A program made the position numbers and the translations under genes. Shown here piece by piece: positions 44,694 to 52,480 of a stretch of 64,000 bases of DNA. Positions within the stretch are counted from its first letter, which is position 1. The number at the start of each line of letters is the position of its first letter. The stretch spans positions 2,914,001 to 2,978,000 of the forward strand of contig NC_003910.7 of assembly GCF_000012325.1 (NCBI RefSeq), read 5' to 3'. The notes beneath the pieces were generated by a model. It saw only the letters and a program-made list of their open reading frames with translations, was not told the DNA's origin and did not search any database. This stretch comes from Colwellia psychrerythraea 34H (GTDB lineage Bacteria > Pseudomonadota > Gammaproteobacteria > Enterobacterales > Alteromonadaceae).

Positions 44694-45413
44694 TTAAGAC
44701 TTGATGAGTTGTATTTTGTTTTGCTCTTTTTGAGCGATTTCTTTTGATATTTTGTTTTCGATATTTTTACGTGATGCAGCAATGTGACGTCGCATTAGCA
44801 TTTCTGCCAATTCTCCATCTCGATCTGCAATTGCTTGGATTATGCGTGAATGTTCATCAAAAGCACGACTCGCTCTAGGGCTATTCATACCAAATTGACA
44901 ACGATACATACGAATTAAGTGATATAGCTGGCCACAAATCAATTCGATTAATTGTTTATTATGGCTACCTAAAATAACCTTATAATGAAAATCAAGATCA
45001 CCTTTTTCTTGGTAGTAAGCTACGCCATCTTGCAACGCTTTATCACCTGCATGTTGAGTGAGCATATCTTGCATATGTTCTATCTCTTCATCGGTCATAT
45101 TTAATGCCGCTTGGCGACATGCCATACCTTCAAGTGCTTCTCTCGTTATATATAACTCAAGTAAACCTTCTATGGTGCAATCAACTACACGTGAGCCAAC
45201 ATTTGCTTTGCGCTCTATTAAATGACATTTTTCAAGACGATTTAACGCTTCACGCAATGTGGAACGACTTATTTGGTAACGCTTAGCAAGCTCAGGCTCA
45301 CTTATTTTACTACCCGCAGCCATCTCACCTTCAACAATGGCAAATTGAAGCTGCTCAAAAACTTTATCAGCAGTAGTCACTGCGGCTTGTTTGGTTGGAT
45401 TTTGTAAGAGCAT
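44694..45413 (-). CDS. GntR-family (FadR/FCD type) regulator of propionate catabolism
   Basis: The 239-residue protein has an N-terminal winged helix (about residues 15-80, [21 protein letters not shown]) and a C-terminal FCD ligand-binding domain of helices with metal-site histidines ([15 protein letters not shown], and FDEHSRII further on). It is the first gene of the prp cluster, with prpB 13 bases downstream. It probably controls the cluster, replacing the enterobacterial sigma-54 activator PrpR. Palindromes TTGTCGACAA lie just upstream and are likely its operators, allowing self-regulation. I recall GntR-type regulators of prp genes in Shewanella and relatives; the ligand (propionate or methylcitrate) is inference. 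Confidence 0.88.
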   Translation of the reverse strand: MLLQNPTKQAAVTTADKVFEQLQFAIVEGEMAAGSKISEPELAKRYQISRSTLREALNRLEKCHLIERKANVGSRVVDCTIEGLLELYITREALEGMACRQAALNMTDEEIEHMQDMLTQHAGDKALQDGVAYYQEKGDLDFHYKVILGSHNKQLIELICGQLYHLIRMYRCQFGMNSPRASRAFDEHSRIIQAIADRDGELAEMLMRRHIAASRKNIENKISKEIAQKEQNKIQLIKS

Positions 45414-45450
45414 AATGTGCCTTATGAACCTAAATATTAACTTTAAGGTA

Positions 45451-45482
45451 ATGTTGTCGAATCACATAACATTGTCGACAAA
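45451..45482 (-). promoter_or_regulatory. Operator-like half-site plus palindrome before the prp regulator
   Basis: ATTGTCGACAAA at 45471-45482 contains the perfect 10-bp palindrome TTGTCGACAA. A partial copy, TTGTCGAAT, lies at 45454-45462. They are 38-69 bases before the regulator start, which suits a repressor or autoregulatory site. Confidence 0.6.
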
Positions 45483-45541
45483 CAAAATAATATGAATCAA
45501 TAATATCTGAAATCTTGAATTAATCAAGTAGACTTAAGTAT

Positions 45542-45555
45542 AATTGTCGACAATT
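45542..45555 (-). promoter_or_regulatory. Distal operator-like palindrome before the prp regulator
   Basis: AATTGTCGACAATT is a perfect 14-bp palindrome containing the same TTGTCGACAA core as the proximal site. It lies 71 bases from the proximal palindrome, centre to centre, which is close to seven helical turns. Cooperative binding or looping is possible (inference). Confidence 0.6.
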
Positions 45556-45898
45556 TTAAAGTTACAGTAAAATTTAGTTAAAATTTTAACAATAAAATAA
45601 TTTGATCAGGAAACATTGATGGTTAAGTAAAGCCCGTAGATAGTAGGACTATTAATTATTGAAGTATGATAACGCACTCCCCAGCTACTAGAAGTAGTCA
45701 CGGGAGTCGCTTATGGGTTGTATAACCTTCGCCTTAACCAGCAAACAAAGTTAATCTCTAAACTCTCTGAAGATTATTGTTCTTGATTTGTTCATTAGTT
45801 AGTTTATTTATTAAGCTTAACCAAATGACTTTTAACATGAGGTACCAAAATATGTTACCCGAGCGCCCTGCTTTTAGTCATCGGGTTAACAATATAAA

Positions 45899-46438
45899 TT
45901 AGAACGAGGAGTTAGGTTGCGATAAAAATTCAACTTCTTCGTCGGTAGATTCTCTATTTAAGATAATATTTCGATGTGGATAACGACCAAAACGCTCAAT
46001 AATATCTTTATGTTTGCCTTCAAATTCAACATTGCTCGCTATGCCATTAGCCTGATAAAGCGCTATGGCTTTTTCATGAATAACTAATGATTCACTGTGC
46101 ATAAAAGGCATGTATAAAAAACTATTCTCTATCGGCTCCAGTGTTTTATCTGCGCCAAAAGCAATTGCTTCTTGTGCTAGAGCTAAGGCCATTCCATCGT
46201 AAGCAAAGGCTTGTGGGGTATCTCGATACATATTCCGTGAAAATTGATCCAAGACAATAATCTCGGCAAGGCGACCAGAGGCTGTTTTACGCCAATGCAC
46301 TAATTCACATTGTATTGCCGACTGATGAAGGTCAGAAAATCTTGCTAATATCTCCTGATCAAAGCTTAACTCTTTAACCCACCAGCGAGCCGGCTCTATT
46401 TCTTTAAACCAAAAATCGATAACGTCTTGATAGTTCAT
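45899..46438 (-). CDS. DUF924 family protein
   Basis: This 179-residue cytoplasmic protein begins MNYQDVIDFWFKEIEPARWW, the usual DUF924 start. It continues with GRLAEIIVLDQFSRNMYRDTPQAFAYD and ENSFLYMPFMHSESL, the family core, and ends with GRYPHRN, also typical. The fold is TPR-like and the function is not known. It lies 85 bases downstream of a VOC-family gene on the same strand. Confidence 0.88.
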   Translation of the reverse strand: MNYQDVIDFWFKEIEPARWWVKELSFDQEILARFSDLHQSAIQCELVHWRKTASGRLAEIIVLDQFSRNMYRDTPQAFAYDGMALALAQEAIAFGADKTLEPIENSFLYMPFMHSESLVIHEKAIALYQANGIASNVEFEGKHKDIIERFGRYPHRNIILNRESTDEEVEFLSQPNSSF

Positions 46439-46523
46439 TTCATTTCCCTTGTATCATGCATAATGCATACGTTTTATTATAAAACGACGTATTCACATTT
46501 ATATTTATATTTATATTTTTGAA

Positions 46524-46910
46524 TTAAGATTGCTGATATAACTCTAAAGGCAAGCCATCAGGATCACTGAAAAATGTAAACTGTTTACCCGTATACTCAT
46601 CCACTCGAATTGATTCAACATCAACACCCAGGTTCGTCAAATACTGACTAACCGCTTCAACGTTTTCGACATTAAAAGCCAAATGTCTAAGTCCTTGAGC
46701 TTCTGGGAAGCTCGGTCTTTTAGGTGCATCAGGAAATGAAAACAGCTCGATTTGAGTACCATCAGCTAATGCTAAATCTAATTTAAAAGAATCTCGATCT
46801 GCTCTATAGTTTTCTGCAATGATTTTAAATCCTAAAATTCGAGTATAAAAATCTTTAGATTTTTCATAATCAGAACAGATAATTGCCACATGATGAATAC
46901 CATTTAGCAC
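46524..46910 (-). CDS. VOC-superfamily metalloprotein, glyoxalase-I-like (YaeR/GloA2 type)
   Basis: The 128-residue protein has the glyoxalase/bleomycin-resistance fold made of two beta-alpha-beta units. Metal-ligand candidates are the His in IHHVAIICSDY near residue 6, the His in LRHLAFNV near 74, and the Glu in PLELYQQ at the C-terminus. Segments DFYTRILGF and GKQFTFFSDPDGLPLELYQ match the YaeR subgroup. The substrate is unknown, and true methylglyoxal-glutathione activity should not be assumed. Confidence 0.85.
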   Translation of the reverse strand: MLNGIHHVAIICSDYEKSKDFYTRILGFKIIAENYRADRDSFKLDLALADGTQIELFSFPDAPKRPSFPEAQGLRHLAFNVENVEAVSQYLTNLGVDVESIRVDEYTGKQFTFFSDPDGLPLELYQQS

Positions 46911-46993
46911 GTTATATTCCTTATAGTGTAGGCACTTAATGAAAAAGATGAACAGTACTTCTTAAACCGTTAATTCTTAGAAAGTTAAACTGT

Positions 46994-47881
46994 TCACTCA
47001 TTATTTTTTAGCGTAGTTAACGAAGCTTGTGCGGTATCATAACCCAGCTTTATCATTTCATCTGCACGATGAAACTCTAACGTACCACACGCATTACGCG
47101 CTATTTCAACAAAATAATCCGCTGGATATGTCGCTAACTTTTGTCGAGCAATAGTACTCTGCATAGCATCGAACGCCTGATTGACAACGTCATAAGCGCC
47201 CCACTCATTCGCATTGTGTAACACAGCTTTACTCTTAAATCGCGCTAAGAAACTATCCAATTTACTCGAAGGCTTATTTTCGATAAGGCTTACCTGAGTC
47301 TCTGCATCGTTTAGTGTTTTAATACTTCCACCTAGATTCACCGCGACTGAGAAATCAGTGTTATCACTAAACGTTGGGGCAATTGGCACCGGGTTAAGTA
47401 CACCCCCATCAATTAGGTCCACACCATTGTAATGAAAGGGCGTAAAAAATAGTGGTAATGAAATAGAAGCCCTAATAGCACTAAATAAACTACCCGAGCT
47501 TAACCAGACTTCTTTTTCATTAGCGATATCAGCGGCAACCGCTGTATATTTAATGGGAAGTTCTTCAATGTTGATGTCTCCTACTAACTCGGTAAGAGTC
47601 GCAATTATTTTGTCACCTTTAACCAAGCCATTTTTTTGCCACGATAAATCCAGTAAGGTAAATATATCAACTTTGCTTATGTCTCTTACCCAGTGCTCAA
47701 ATACATCAAGTTTACCCGCTGCATAAATACCACCAATGAGTGCGCCCATTGAGCAACCAGAAATAGAAGCAATTTCAAACCCCTGCTCTTCTAGCCAATG
47801 TATAACACCGATATGCGCTAACCCTCTTGCGCCACCACTACCTAACACAAGAGAGATAGAGGTTTTCTTATTTTCTGACAT
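46994..47881 (-). CDS. Patatin-like phospholipase family protein (RssA-like)
   Basis: This 295-residue serine hydrolase of the patatin family has an oxyanion-hole motif GSGGARG at residues 14-20, the nucleophile motif GCSMG (Ser44) and the dyad aspartate in DGGVLNP near 152. There is no signal peptide, so it is likely cytoplasmic, as for E. coli RssA. Lipid acyl hydrolase activity is expected from the catalytic dyad, but the substrate is unknown. It is flanked by a GFA-family gene upstream (58 bases) and a VOC gene downstream, all minus strand. Confidence 0.9.
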   Translation of the reverse strand: MSENKKTSISLVLGSGGARGLAHIGVIHWLEEQGFEIASISGCSMGALIGGIYAAGKLDVFEHWVRDISKVDIFTLLDLSWQKNGLVKGDKIIATLTELVGDINIEELPIKYTAVAADIANEKEVWLSSGSLFSAIRASISLPLFFTPFHYNGVDLIDGGVLNPVPIAPTFSDNTDFSVAVNLGGSIKTLNDAETQVSLIENKPSSKLDSFLARFKSKAVLHNANEWGAYDVVNQAFDAMQSTIARQKLATYPADYFVEIARNACGTLEFHRADEMIKLGYDTAQASLTTLKNNE

Positions 47882-47939
47882 CCATTATCCTTTTCATTAC
47901 GCTCTAGTAATACTTATGACGAATATTCAATTAAGAAAA

Positions 47940-48359
47940 TTAGAACGGTTGCTTTTCATGAGAGGGTAAGTCTAATGGCAATTTAAACCATGCTTGTTTT
48001 TCACTGGTCCAAATATGCATAGTGGGCTGTATGACTCTAGTATCTTCTAACGTACTCGGTTTTAATTTTATTTTATCAGGAAAATTTGGATTAAAATGGT
48101 AGATACGATTACCACAACATGGACAAAATTTTGCCCCGTTAGTATTGCCATTATCAGCCAAGCGACTCCAATCTGACATTTCTCCAGAAAAAACAACATC
48201 GGTAGCATTAACTACGGCTGTAATACTAAAAGCACTTGTTGATAGCTTTTGACATTCACGGCAATGACACGCAGCGACCATAAGTGGTGCAGCTAATAAT
48301 TGATAGGTCACCTGTCCACATTGACACGCGCCTTTTATAGGATAGTTAATTTTGAGCAT
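47940..48359 (-). CDS. GFA family zinc protein
   Basis: This 139-residue protein of the glutathione-dependent formaldehyde-activating (GFA/CENP-V) fold has zinc-binding cysteines in GACQCGQV, ACHCRECQK and FCPCCGNRIYHF. The family name comes from Paracoccus Gfa, but most members have unknown roles, so no formaldehyde function is implied. It starts the group GFA-patatin-VOC-DUF924 on the minus strand. Confidence 0.88.
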   Translation of the reverse strand: MLKINYPIKGACQCGQVTYQLLAAPLMVAACHCRECQKLSTSAFSITAVVNATDVVFSGEMSDWSRLADNGNTNGAKFCPCCGNRIYHFNPNFPDKIKLKPSTLEDTRVIQPTMHIWTSEKQAWFKLPLDLPSHEKQPF

Positions 48360-48454
48360 ATTACTTCCTCATTACAATTCAATCAGATGAAAATTCATAT
48401 TTAATAATACTATAAAGTGAAAATAAAACGCTGCCAACGATAAACTCACAATAA

Positions 48455-48746
48455 TACCAATTCCATTAAATTTATTCCCACCTCAGAGCTATGTCAGAAG
48501 AGTTATAACAAACATAATTTTTGCTGGTATAGTCATTCTATATCTCACAAATTTGTGCAGTTATTGCTTTTCTGACAAGCTCCCTAGGGCGAATTTAAAA
48601 GGCTTACATGCTGTGTTATTGATTTTGACAAGGACGCTGCATGGATGCAGCTTATTCTCCTGAATAACCATTCTCTTCAATCAATGCCTTGCCTTTAAGC
48701 CTTTTAATTCTCGCTGAGTGGGAAATAACTTAATGGACTTGGTATA
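48455..48746. repeat. Small inverted-repeat element (copy B)
   Basis: The ends are imperfect inverted repeats of about 28 bp (ACCAATTCCATTAA at left; ACCAAGTCCATTAA when the right end is reverse-complemented). Reversed, the core matches copy A at 42302-42567: GCGAGAATTAAAAGGCTTA, GGCAAGGCATTGATTGAAG and AAAATCAATAAC. It carries about 30 extra bases with an internal CTGCATCCATGCAG palindrome. It has no coding capacity. Confidence 0.7.
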
Positions 48747-48771
48747 AAATAATAAGCACTAAAAATTTGGC

Positions 48772-48808
48772 AAAAAAAAACCCACGTAATATTTACATAT
48801 TACGTGGG
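48772..48808 (-). terminator. Intrinsic terminator of the tRNA operon
   Basis: CCCACGTAATAT and ATATTACGTGGG form a perfect 12-bp stem with a 4-base loop. On the minus strand it is followed by TTTTTTTTT. It lies 47 bases after the last tRNA-Glu. Confidence 0.9.
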
Positions 48809-48854
48809 TTTTCTTGTGTAGTTACTCGCTTACTCATTCATTCAAGAAAGAAAG

Positions 48855-48930
48855 TGGCATCCCTAAGGGGATTCGAACCCCTGTTACCGCCGTGAAAGGG
48901 CGGTGTCCTAGGCCTCTAGACGATAGGGAC
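48855..48930 (-). tRNA. tRNA-Glu(TTC), copy 1 (last in operon)
   Basis: The 76-base gene has CCA encoded at its 3' end and pairs as a complete cloverleaf. The anticodon loop CTTTCAC gives anticodon TTC at 48894-48896, reading GAA and GAG. The T arm reads GGGGTTCGAATCCCC. It is the sixth and last tRNA-Glu in transcription order, followed by the terminator. Confidence 0.97.
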
Positions 48931-49142
48931 ACTGATTGATTTAACTAGTAACACTAAATCATTTCAAACTATCTAGCAGATCACTCTGCTGATTTAATTT
49001 CATCAAGGTCAATAATTAAAGACATTGAAAAACTAAAACTCTAATTTCTTATTTTAAATACTGTATTTAAAATACAGGACTTAACAGTAATAAGATAACT
49101 GCATGCTCTCTTTCATCATTCCTTTACAGGTATAGATAAAAG

Positions 49143-49218
49143 TGGCATCCCTAAGGGGATTCGAACCCCTGTTACCGCCGTGAAAGGGCGGTGTCCTAGG
49201 CCTCTAGACGATAGGGAC
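49143..49218 (-). tRNA. tRNA-Glu(TTC), copy 2
   Basis: The sequence is identical to copy 1, with anticodon TTC at 49182-49184 and encoded CCA. The 212-base spacer to copy 1 is not related to the short repeated spacers on its other side. Confidence 0.97.
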
Positions 49219-49309
49219 ACAGAACTAGCATAGTGCTATTTCAGAACCGCTTAATTTTTTAAAAGTTTAAACAACTTTTTTTACTTAATGCTCATTCTCA
49301 AAAGAGAAT

Positions 49310-49385
49310 TGGCATCCCTAAGGGGATTCGAACCCCTGTTACCGCCGTGAAAGGGCGGTGTCCTAGGCCTCTAGACGATAGGGAC
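49310..49385 (-). tRNA. tRNA-Glu(TTC), copy 3
   Basis: Identical to the other copies. The anticodon TTC lies at 49349-49351. It begins 167 bases from copy 2, in the tandemly repeated section. Confidence 0.97.
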
Positions 49386-49475
49386 ACAGAACTAGCGTAA
49401 TGCTATTTCAGAACAGCTTAATTTTTTAAAAGTTTAAGCAACTTTTTTACTTAATGCTCATTCTCAAAAGAGAAT

Positions 49476-49551
49476 TGGCATCCCTAAGGGGATTCGAACC
49501 CCTGTTACCGCCGTGAAAGGGCGGTGTCCTAGGCCTCTAGACGATAGGGAC
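49476..49551 (-). tRNA. tRNA-Glu(TTC), copy 4
   Basis: Identical to the other copies. The anticodon TTC lies at 49515-49517. It begins exactly 166 bases from copy 3, and its spacer differs from the next by only one base or so. Confidence 0.97.
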
Positions 49552-49641
49552 ACAGAACTAGCATAATGCTATTTCAGAACAGCTTAATTTTTTAAAAGTT
49601 TAAGCAACTTTTTTACTTAATGCTCATTCTCAAAAGAGAAT

Positions 49642-49717
49642 TGGCATCCCTAAGGGGATTCGAACCCCTGTTACCGCCGTGAAAGGGCGGTGTCCTAGGC
49701 CTCTAGACGATAGGGAC
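49642..49717 (-). tRNA. tRNA-Glu(TTC), copy 5
   Basis: Identical to the other copies. The anticodon TTC lies at 49681-49683. It is the first unit of the tandem section in transcription order. Confidence 0.97.
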
Positions 49718-49929
49718 ACAGAACTAGCTTTTTCGAAGTATACTTCGTTAGTTTTGTGTTAGGTGAGTGTTGAGTCTGTGAGACCGAACGACTTTACCCA
49801 ATACAGAACTAGATTTTTCAAAGTAAACTTTGATCAATACTATTTCAAAACATTGCTTAGTTTTTTATAAGTTTAAGCAAACTTAATTGCCTTTACCTCA
49901 CCTATAAATAGAAGAGATAAAGAAAATAG

Positions 49930-50005
49930 TGGCATCCCTAAGGGGATTCGAACCCCTGTTACCGCCGTGAAAGGGCGGTGTCCTAGGCCTCTAGACGATA
50001 GGGAC
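49930..50005 (-). tRNA. tRNA-Glu(TTC), copy 6 (first Glu in operon)
   Basis: Identical to the other copies. The anticodon TTC lies at 49969-49971. It is separated from tRNA-Ala by about 100 bases and from copy 5 by a 212-base spacer with two short hairpins (CGAAGTATACTTCG and CAAAGTAAACTTTG). Confidence 0.97.
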
Positions 50006-50108
50006 ACAAATTAGCGTTTACATTATAAATAATATTAACAAACCAATTAAACTATCTATTTTTTGTTAATGAAAACTCAAGAGTTTAACGTTAACAAAAA
50101 ACCTAATA

Positions 50109-50184
50109 TGGTGGAGCTATGCGGGATCGAACCGCAGACCTCTTCGCTGCCAGCGAAGCGCTCTCCCAGCTGAGCTATAGCCCC
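50109..50184 (-). tRNA. tRNA-Ala(GGC)
   Basis: The 76-base gene with encoded CCA reads GGGGCTATAGCTCAG at its 5' end, the common tRNA-Ala start. The anticodon loop CTGGCAG gives GGC at 50149-50151, reading GCC and GCU. It is the first gene of the Ala-Glu operon. Confidence 0.97.
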
Positions 50185-50272
50185 GAAATATTCGAGTCGT
50201 TCAATAACTGGCCTAATAGCTATCAAACATGCTCTCAACCAGTGGACCTAACACTTGCTGAAAACGAGGCGC

Positions 50273-50301
50273 ATTCTAAGCAGCAGCTAAGAAACTGTCA
50301 A
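50273..50301 (-). promoter_or_regulatory. Promoter of the tRNA-Ala/tRNA-Glu operon
   Basis: On the minus strand, a perfect -35 box TTGACA (50296-50301) and a -10 box TAGAAT (50273-50278, one mismatch) are 17 bases apart. The following GCGCCTCG is a GC-rich discriminator, the hallmark of stable-RNA promoters under stringent (ppGpp) control. The leader to tRNA-Ala is about 80 bases. Confidence 0.88.
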
Positions 50302-50557
50302 CACTTATTTATAAAAAAAGGCATTTATTTATAAAGAATTGCATTAACTGATCGCATAATAACCAAGGTGGTTATTTCTTATCTAATTTTAACTAACTTC
50401 CTGTAATGATAGTGTAATTATTGAACAGCTAAAAATAGCTCGTTATCTGTCCTCAACATACAAATCATTGTTCACTCTATTTCAACATCCGAAATGTAGG
50501 TCACCAAATTACTTCAAGATTTATTTCGCAGCGTTTGTGAGTCATTACAGTTTTAGC

Positions 50558-50597
50558 GCAGTAAAGAAATAGGGGTAATCCCCTATTTCTTTACTGC
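50558..50597. repeat. Perfect 40-bp palindrome, 18-bp arms
   Basis: GCAGTAAAGAAATAGGGG (50558-50575) pairs perfectly with the 18 bases at 50580-50597 around a TAAT loop. There is no U run on either side. A perfect stem of this length is rare by chance. It could be a hairpin terminator of another type, a protein-binding site or a mobile-repeat remnant. Confidence 0.85.
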
Positions 50598-50637
50598 AAC
50601 ATCAAAATTGGATGCCTCACAACCTTATACCATCAGT

Positions 50638-50810
50638 TTTGAATGGTAACGAGTACATACCCGTTACCATTCAAAGTGAAAGATTTTAGTGGGAGTTAAA
50701 AGTGCTTTAGCCAAGGCATTCATTTTAAACCAAGGTTATTTCATCATAGCGCCTTGAATTGAAATTGCTTAAACACTCCGAAACCTGCATATTGATTGGT
50801 GACGGGTATA
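50638..50810. repeat. Inverted-repeat element (copy D, short form)
   Basis: TTTGAATGGTAACG and CGTTACCATTCAAA form a hairpin at 50639-50676. A longer element from about 50656 to 50810 has ends TACCCGTTACCATTCAA and, reverse-complemented, TACCCGTCACCAATCAA. Its interior contains AGCCAAGGCATTCATT, resembling the AGGCAAGGCATTGATT core of copies A-C. It looks like a shortened or diverged relative. Confidence 0.6.
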
Positions 50811-50890
50811 GGTATATTGCTTTCCTTACGCTTAGTTACTTTATCTTTTTGCTATTTAACGGTATGGTTTGTCTTACTTAGCCATACATA

Positions 50891-51823
50891 ATGAAAGCAG
50901 CAAACCGTATGCAGCTCAAAAAACTTAACATTGTCGCCATTGGCGGCGGACACGGTTTAGGCCGTGTGCTTTGTACCCTATCTTTTATGGGTAACAAACT
51001 CACCGGGATTGTAACGACTACCGACAACGGTGGTTCAACAGGCAGACTAAGAAAAAGAAGTAGTACTATTGCATGGGGTGATTTACGTAATTGCTTAACT
51101 CAGTTAGTGGATCAAAATTCCATTGGTAGTCAGCTATTCAATTTTCGCTTTGAAGGTAATGATGAGCTTGGTGGACATAACCTGGGTAACTTGATTCTAT
51201 ATGGTCTGGGCAAAGTGCAATCTAGCCCTATGGATTCAATTAAACTCGTGCGCCGTATATTACGTGTTAAAACACAAGTATTACCTATGTCTGAAACGCC
51301 AACAGACTTAATGGCTTTTTATCCTGAAGGACGTTGTCGCCTCGGTGAACTCTCTGTAGATGAAATGCCAATAATGCCAACCGATTTAATGTTGGCGCCA
51401 TTAGTTAAGTCGGTTAAGCCCTGTCTTGATGCGATTGAGAATGCTGACCTTATCATTCTAGGTCCAGGCAGCTTTTTAACCAGTGTTGTACCACCACTTT
51501 TAGTGAGAGATATCGCCAAAGCAATAGATAAACGTAAAGGACATTGTGTTTTTATCGACAATATTGTTGCTGAGCAGAGCCCTGCCGCTAAATTAACATT
51601 AGATGAGAAGCTTAACTGGATTGAAAGAAATATCGGTTGCATGCCAGTTGACAGCGTTATTTGCCAAGATGAGAGAATTAGCTCAGATAAAGTTAATGTC
51701 ATTTGCCAAGATTTAACTCATAACAAAGTGCCACACCATCATGATAATGAAAAACTTATTCATGCCCTGGAAACCTGCGTAAATCAAATTTCTAGTCCTG
51801 CTAAAATAGAAATAGCGAGCTAA
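50891..51823 (+). CDS. YvcK/CofD-like family protein (gluconeogenesis factor type)
   Basis: This 310-residue protein of the YvcK/CofD-like family starts its domain with LNIVAIGGGHGLGRVLCTL near residue 13, then GIVTTTDNGGSTGRLRK, and has the LRNCLTQL and GHNLGNLILYGL motifs. Bacillus YvcK is needed for growth on gluconeogenic carbon sources and for cell-wall balance, and binds UDP-sugars. The biochemical role in gammaproteobacteria is less clear. A second in-frame ATG at 50909 would remove six residues and also fits. The stop codon is the loop of a strong hairpin. The gene converges with dcd. Confidence 0.88.
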   Translation: MKAANRMQLKKLNIVAIGGGHGLGRVLCTLSFMGNKLTGIVTTTDNGGSTGRLRKRSSTIAWGDLRNCLTQLVDQNSIGSQLFNFRFEGNDELGGHNLGNLILYGLGKVQSSPMDSIKLVRRILRVKTQVLPMSETPTDLMAFYPEGRCRLGELSVDEMPIMPTDLMLAPLVKSVKPCLDAIENADLIILGPGSFLTSVVPPLLVRDIAKAIDKRKGHCVFIDNIVAEQSPAAKLTLDEKLNWIERNIGCMPVDSVICQDERISSDKVNVICQDLTHNKVPHHHDNEKLIHALETCVNQISSPAKIEIAS

Positions 51824-51834
51824 GCTCGCTATTT
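51810..51834. terminator. Hairpin at the yvcK-like stop codon
   Basis: AAATAGCGAGC and GCTCGCTATTT form a perfect 11-bp stem whose three-base loop is the TAA stop itself. It ends in TTT on the plus strand, and the arms are symmetrical, so it may also serve dcd on the minus strand. Termination and translation end at the same place. Confidence 0.65.
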
Positions 51835-51856
51835 GACAGACTAACTCTATGATTCT

Positions 51857-52453
51857 TTACTTGTTAACTTTCTCGTCTTGACTGATACGACTAGCAACAG
51901 CGCCTTTTTGATCTCTATATTTTGCGTCTTCGCGTTTATTGTAAGGGCGTGCGGCGCTTGATGACATAGTTTCAAAGTTTAACGCGGCTATCTTCATTTT
52001 TGGACGTAGCGCTAAGGGTAATTTACCGCTGTTATAAAATTCTAAGACTATTTGACCAGACCAGCCGGGGTCAATACGATGCGCGGTTACATGAACCATT
52101 AAGCCTAAACGGGCAAGTGAAGAGCGCCCGTCTAACCAACCGACAATATTATCTGGCAATGTCACTGATTCATAAGTCACAGCCAATGCTAGCTCTCCAG
52201 GGTGTAAAAAGAAGGCGTCGCCATCAGCAATGAATATTTCATCACTCATAATTGAGTTCATCGCTTCTTGGACTTCACCTTTAGGAGCACTTAAATCAAT
52301 ATACGGAGCGGTATGATCTTGAAAAACTCTAAATTCATTGCCCAAACGAATATCAACACTGACGCCTGAGATCATTGAACTGTCAGGTTTTGGCTCGATA
52401 ATTATCTTCTCATCATCAAGGTATTGTTCTATATCTTTATCACATAATCTCAT
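51857..52453 (-). CDS. dcd: dCTP deaminase
   Basis: This enzyme converts dCTP to dUTP for thymidylate synthesis. The 198-residue protein is of normal length. The start [21 protein letters not shown] and the motifs [62 protein letters not shown] are the family core, with the Arg-Ser-Ser and Glu catalytic positions inside the latter. It follows apbC on the same strand with a 27-base gap, as in E. coli, where dcd and apbC (mrp) are also near metG. Confidence 0.96.
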   Translation of the reverse strand: MRLCDKDIEQYLDDEKIIIEPKPDSSMISGVSVDIRLGNEFRVFQDHTAPYIDLSAPKGEVQEAMNSIMSDEIFIADGDAFFLHPGELALAVTYESVTLPDNIVGWLDGRSSLARLGLMVHVTAHRIDPGWSGQIVLEFYNSGKLPLALRPKMKIAALNFETMSSSAARPYNKREDAKYRDQKGAVASRISQDEKVNK

Positions 52454-52480
52454 AATGGCTTGTCTTTACCTTAGTTGCGC

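Larger units (their letters stand above)
45414..45898. other. Intergenic region upstream of the prp cluster
   Basis: The left 140 bases carry the operator-like palindromes of the prp regulator. From 45556 to 45898 I see no gene, repeat or terminator that I can support. A three-codon open frame near 45620 has a ribosome-like site (AGGAA), but it is too short to mean anything. Confidence 0.45.
48360..48854. other. Intergenic region between the tRNA array and the GFA gene
   Basis: Of these 495 bases, about 290 are a repeat element (48455-48746) and 37 are the tRNA-operon terminator. The remainder, about 95 bases next to the GFA start, should carry that gene's promoter. No gene is present. Confidence 0.6.
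49143..49717. repeat. Tandem tRNA-Glu repeat units of 166-167 bp
   Basis: Three spacers, after copies 2, 3 and 4, are almost identical over 90-91 bases (CAGAACTAGC, CTTAATTTTTTAAAAG, TGCTCATTCTCAAAAGAGAA). With the identical tRNA genes they form tandem units of 166-167 bases. This is direct evidence of local duplication of a tRNA gene with its spacer. Confidence 0.9.
50302..50890. other. Intergenic region between tRNA operon and yvcK-like gene
   Basis: No gene is visible. The stretch contains a perfect 18-bp-arm palindrome (50558-50597), a repeat element related to the 42-kb palindromic repeat (50638-50810) and, nearest the yvcK-like gene, about 80 bases of AT-rich DNA that should contain its promoter. 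Confidence 0.55.

Noticed and set aside
44681..44782. A longer N-terminus for prpB
   Set aside because: The 34 extra residues are a Lys/Ser-rich shadow of the regulator's 3' end. ATG 44680 has AAGAGGAAA upstream.
48855..50005. Regularly spaced identical repeats resembling a CRISPR array
   Set aside because: The 76-base repeats are complete tRNA-Glu genes, and the spacers between them are themselves repeated. No cas genes are present.
50119..50334. A 71-codon open frame over the tRNA-Ala gene and its promoter
   Set aside because: It is the antisense of a clear tRNA and of its promoter, so the frame is incidental.
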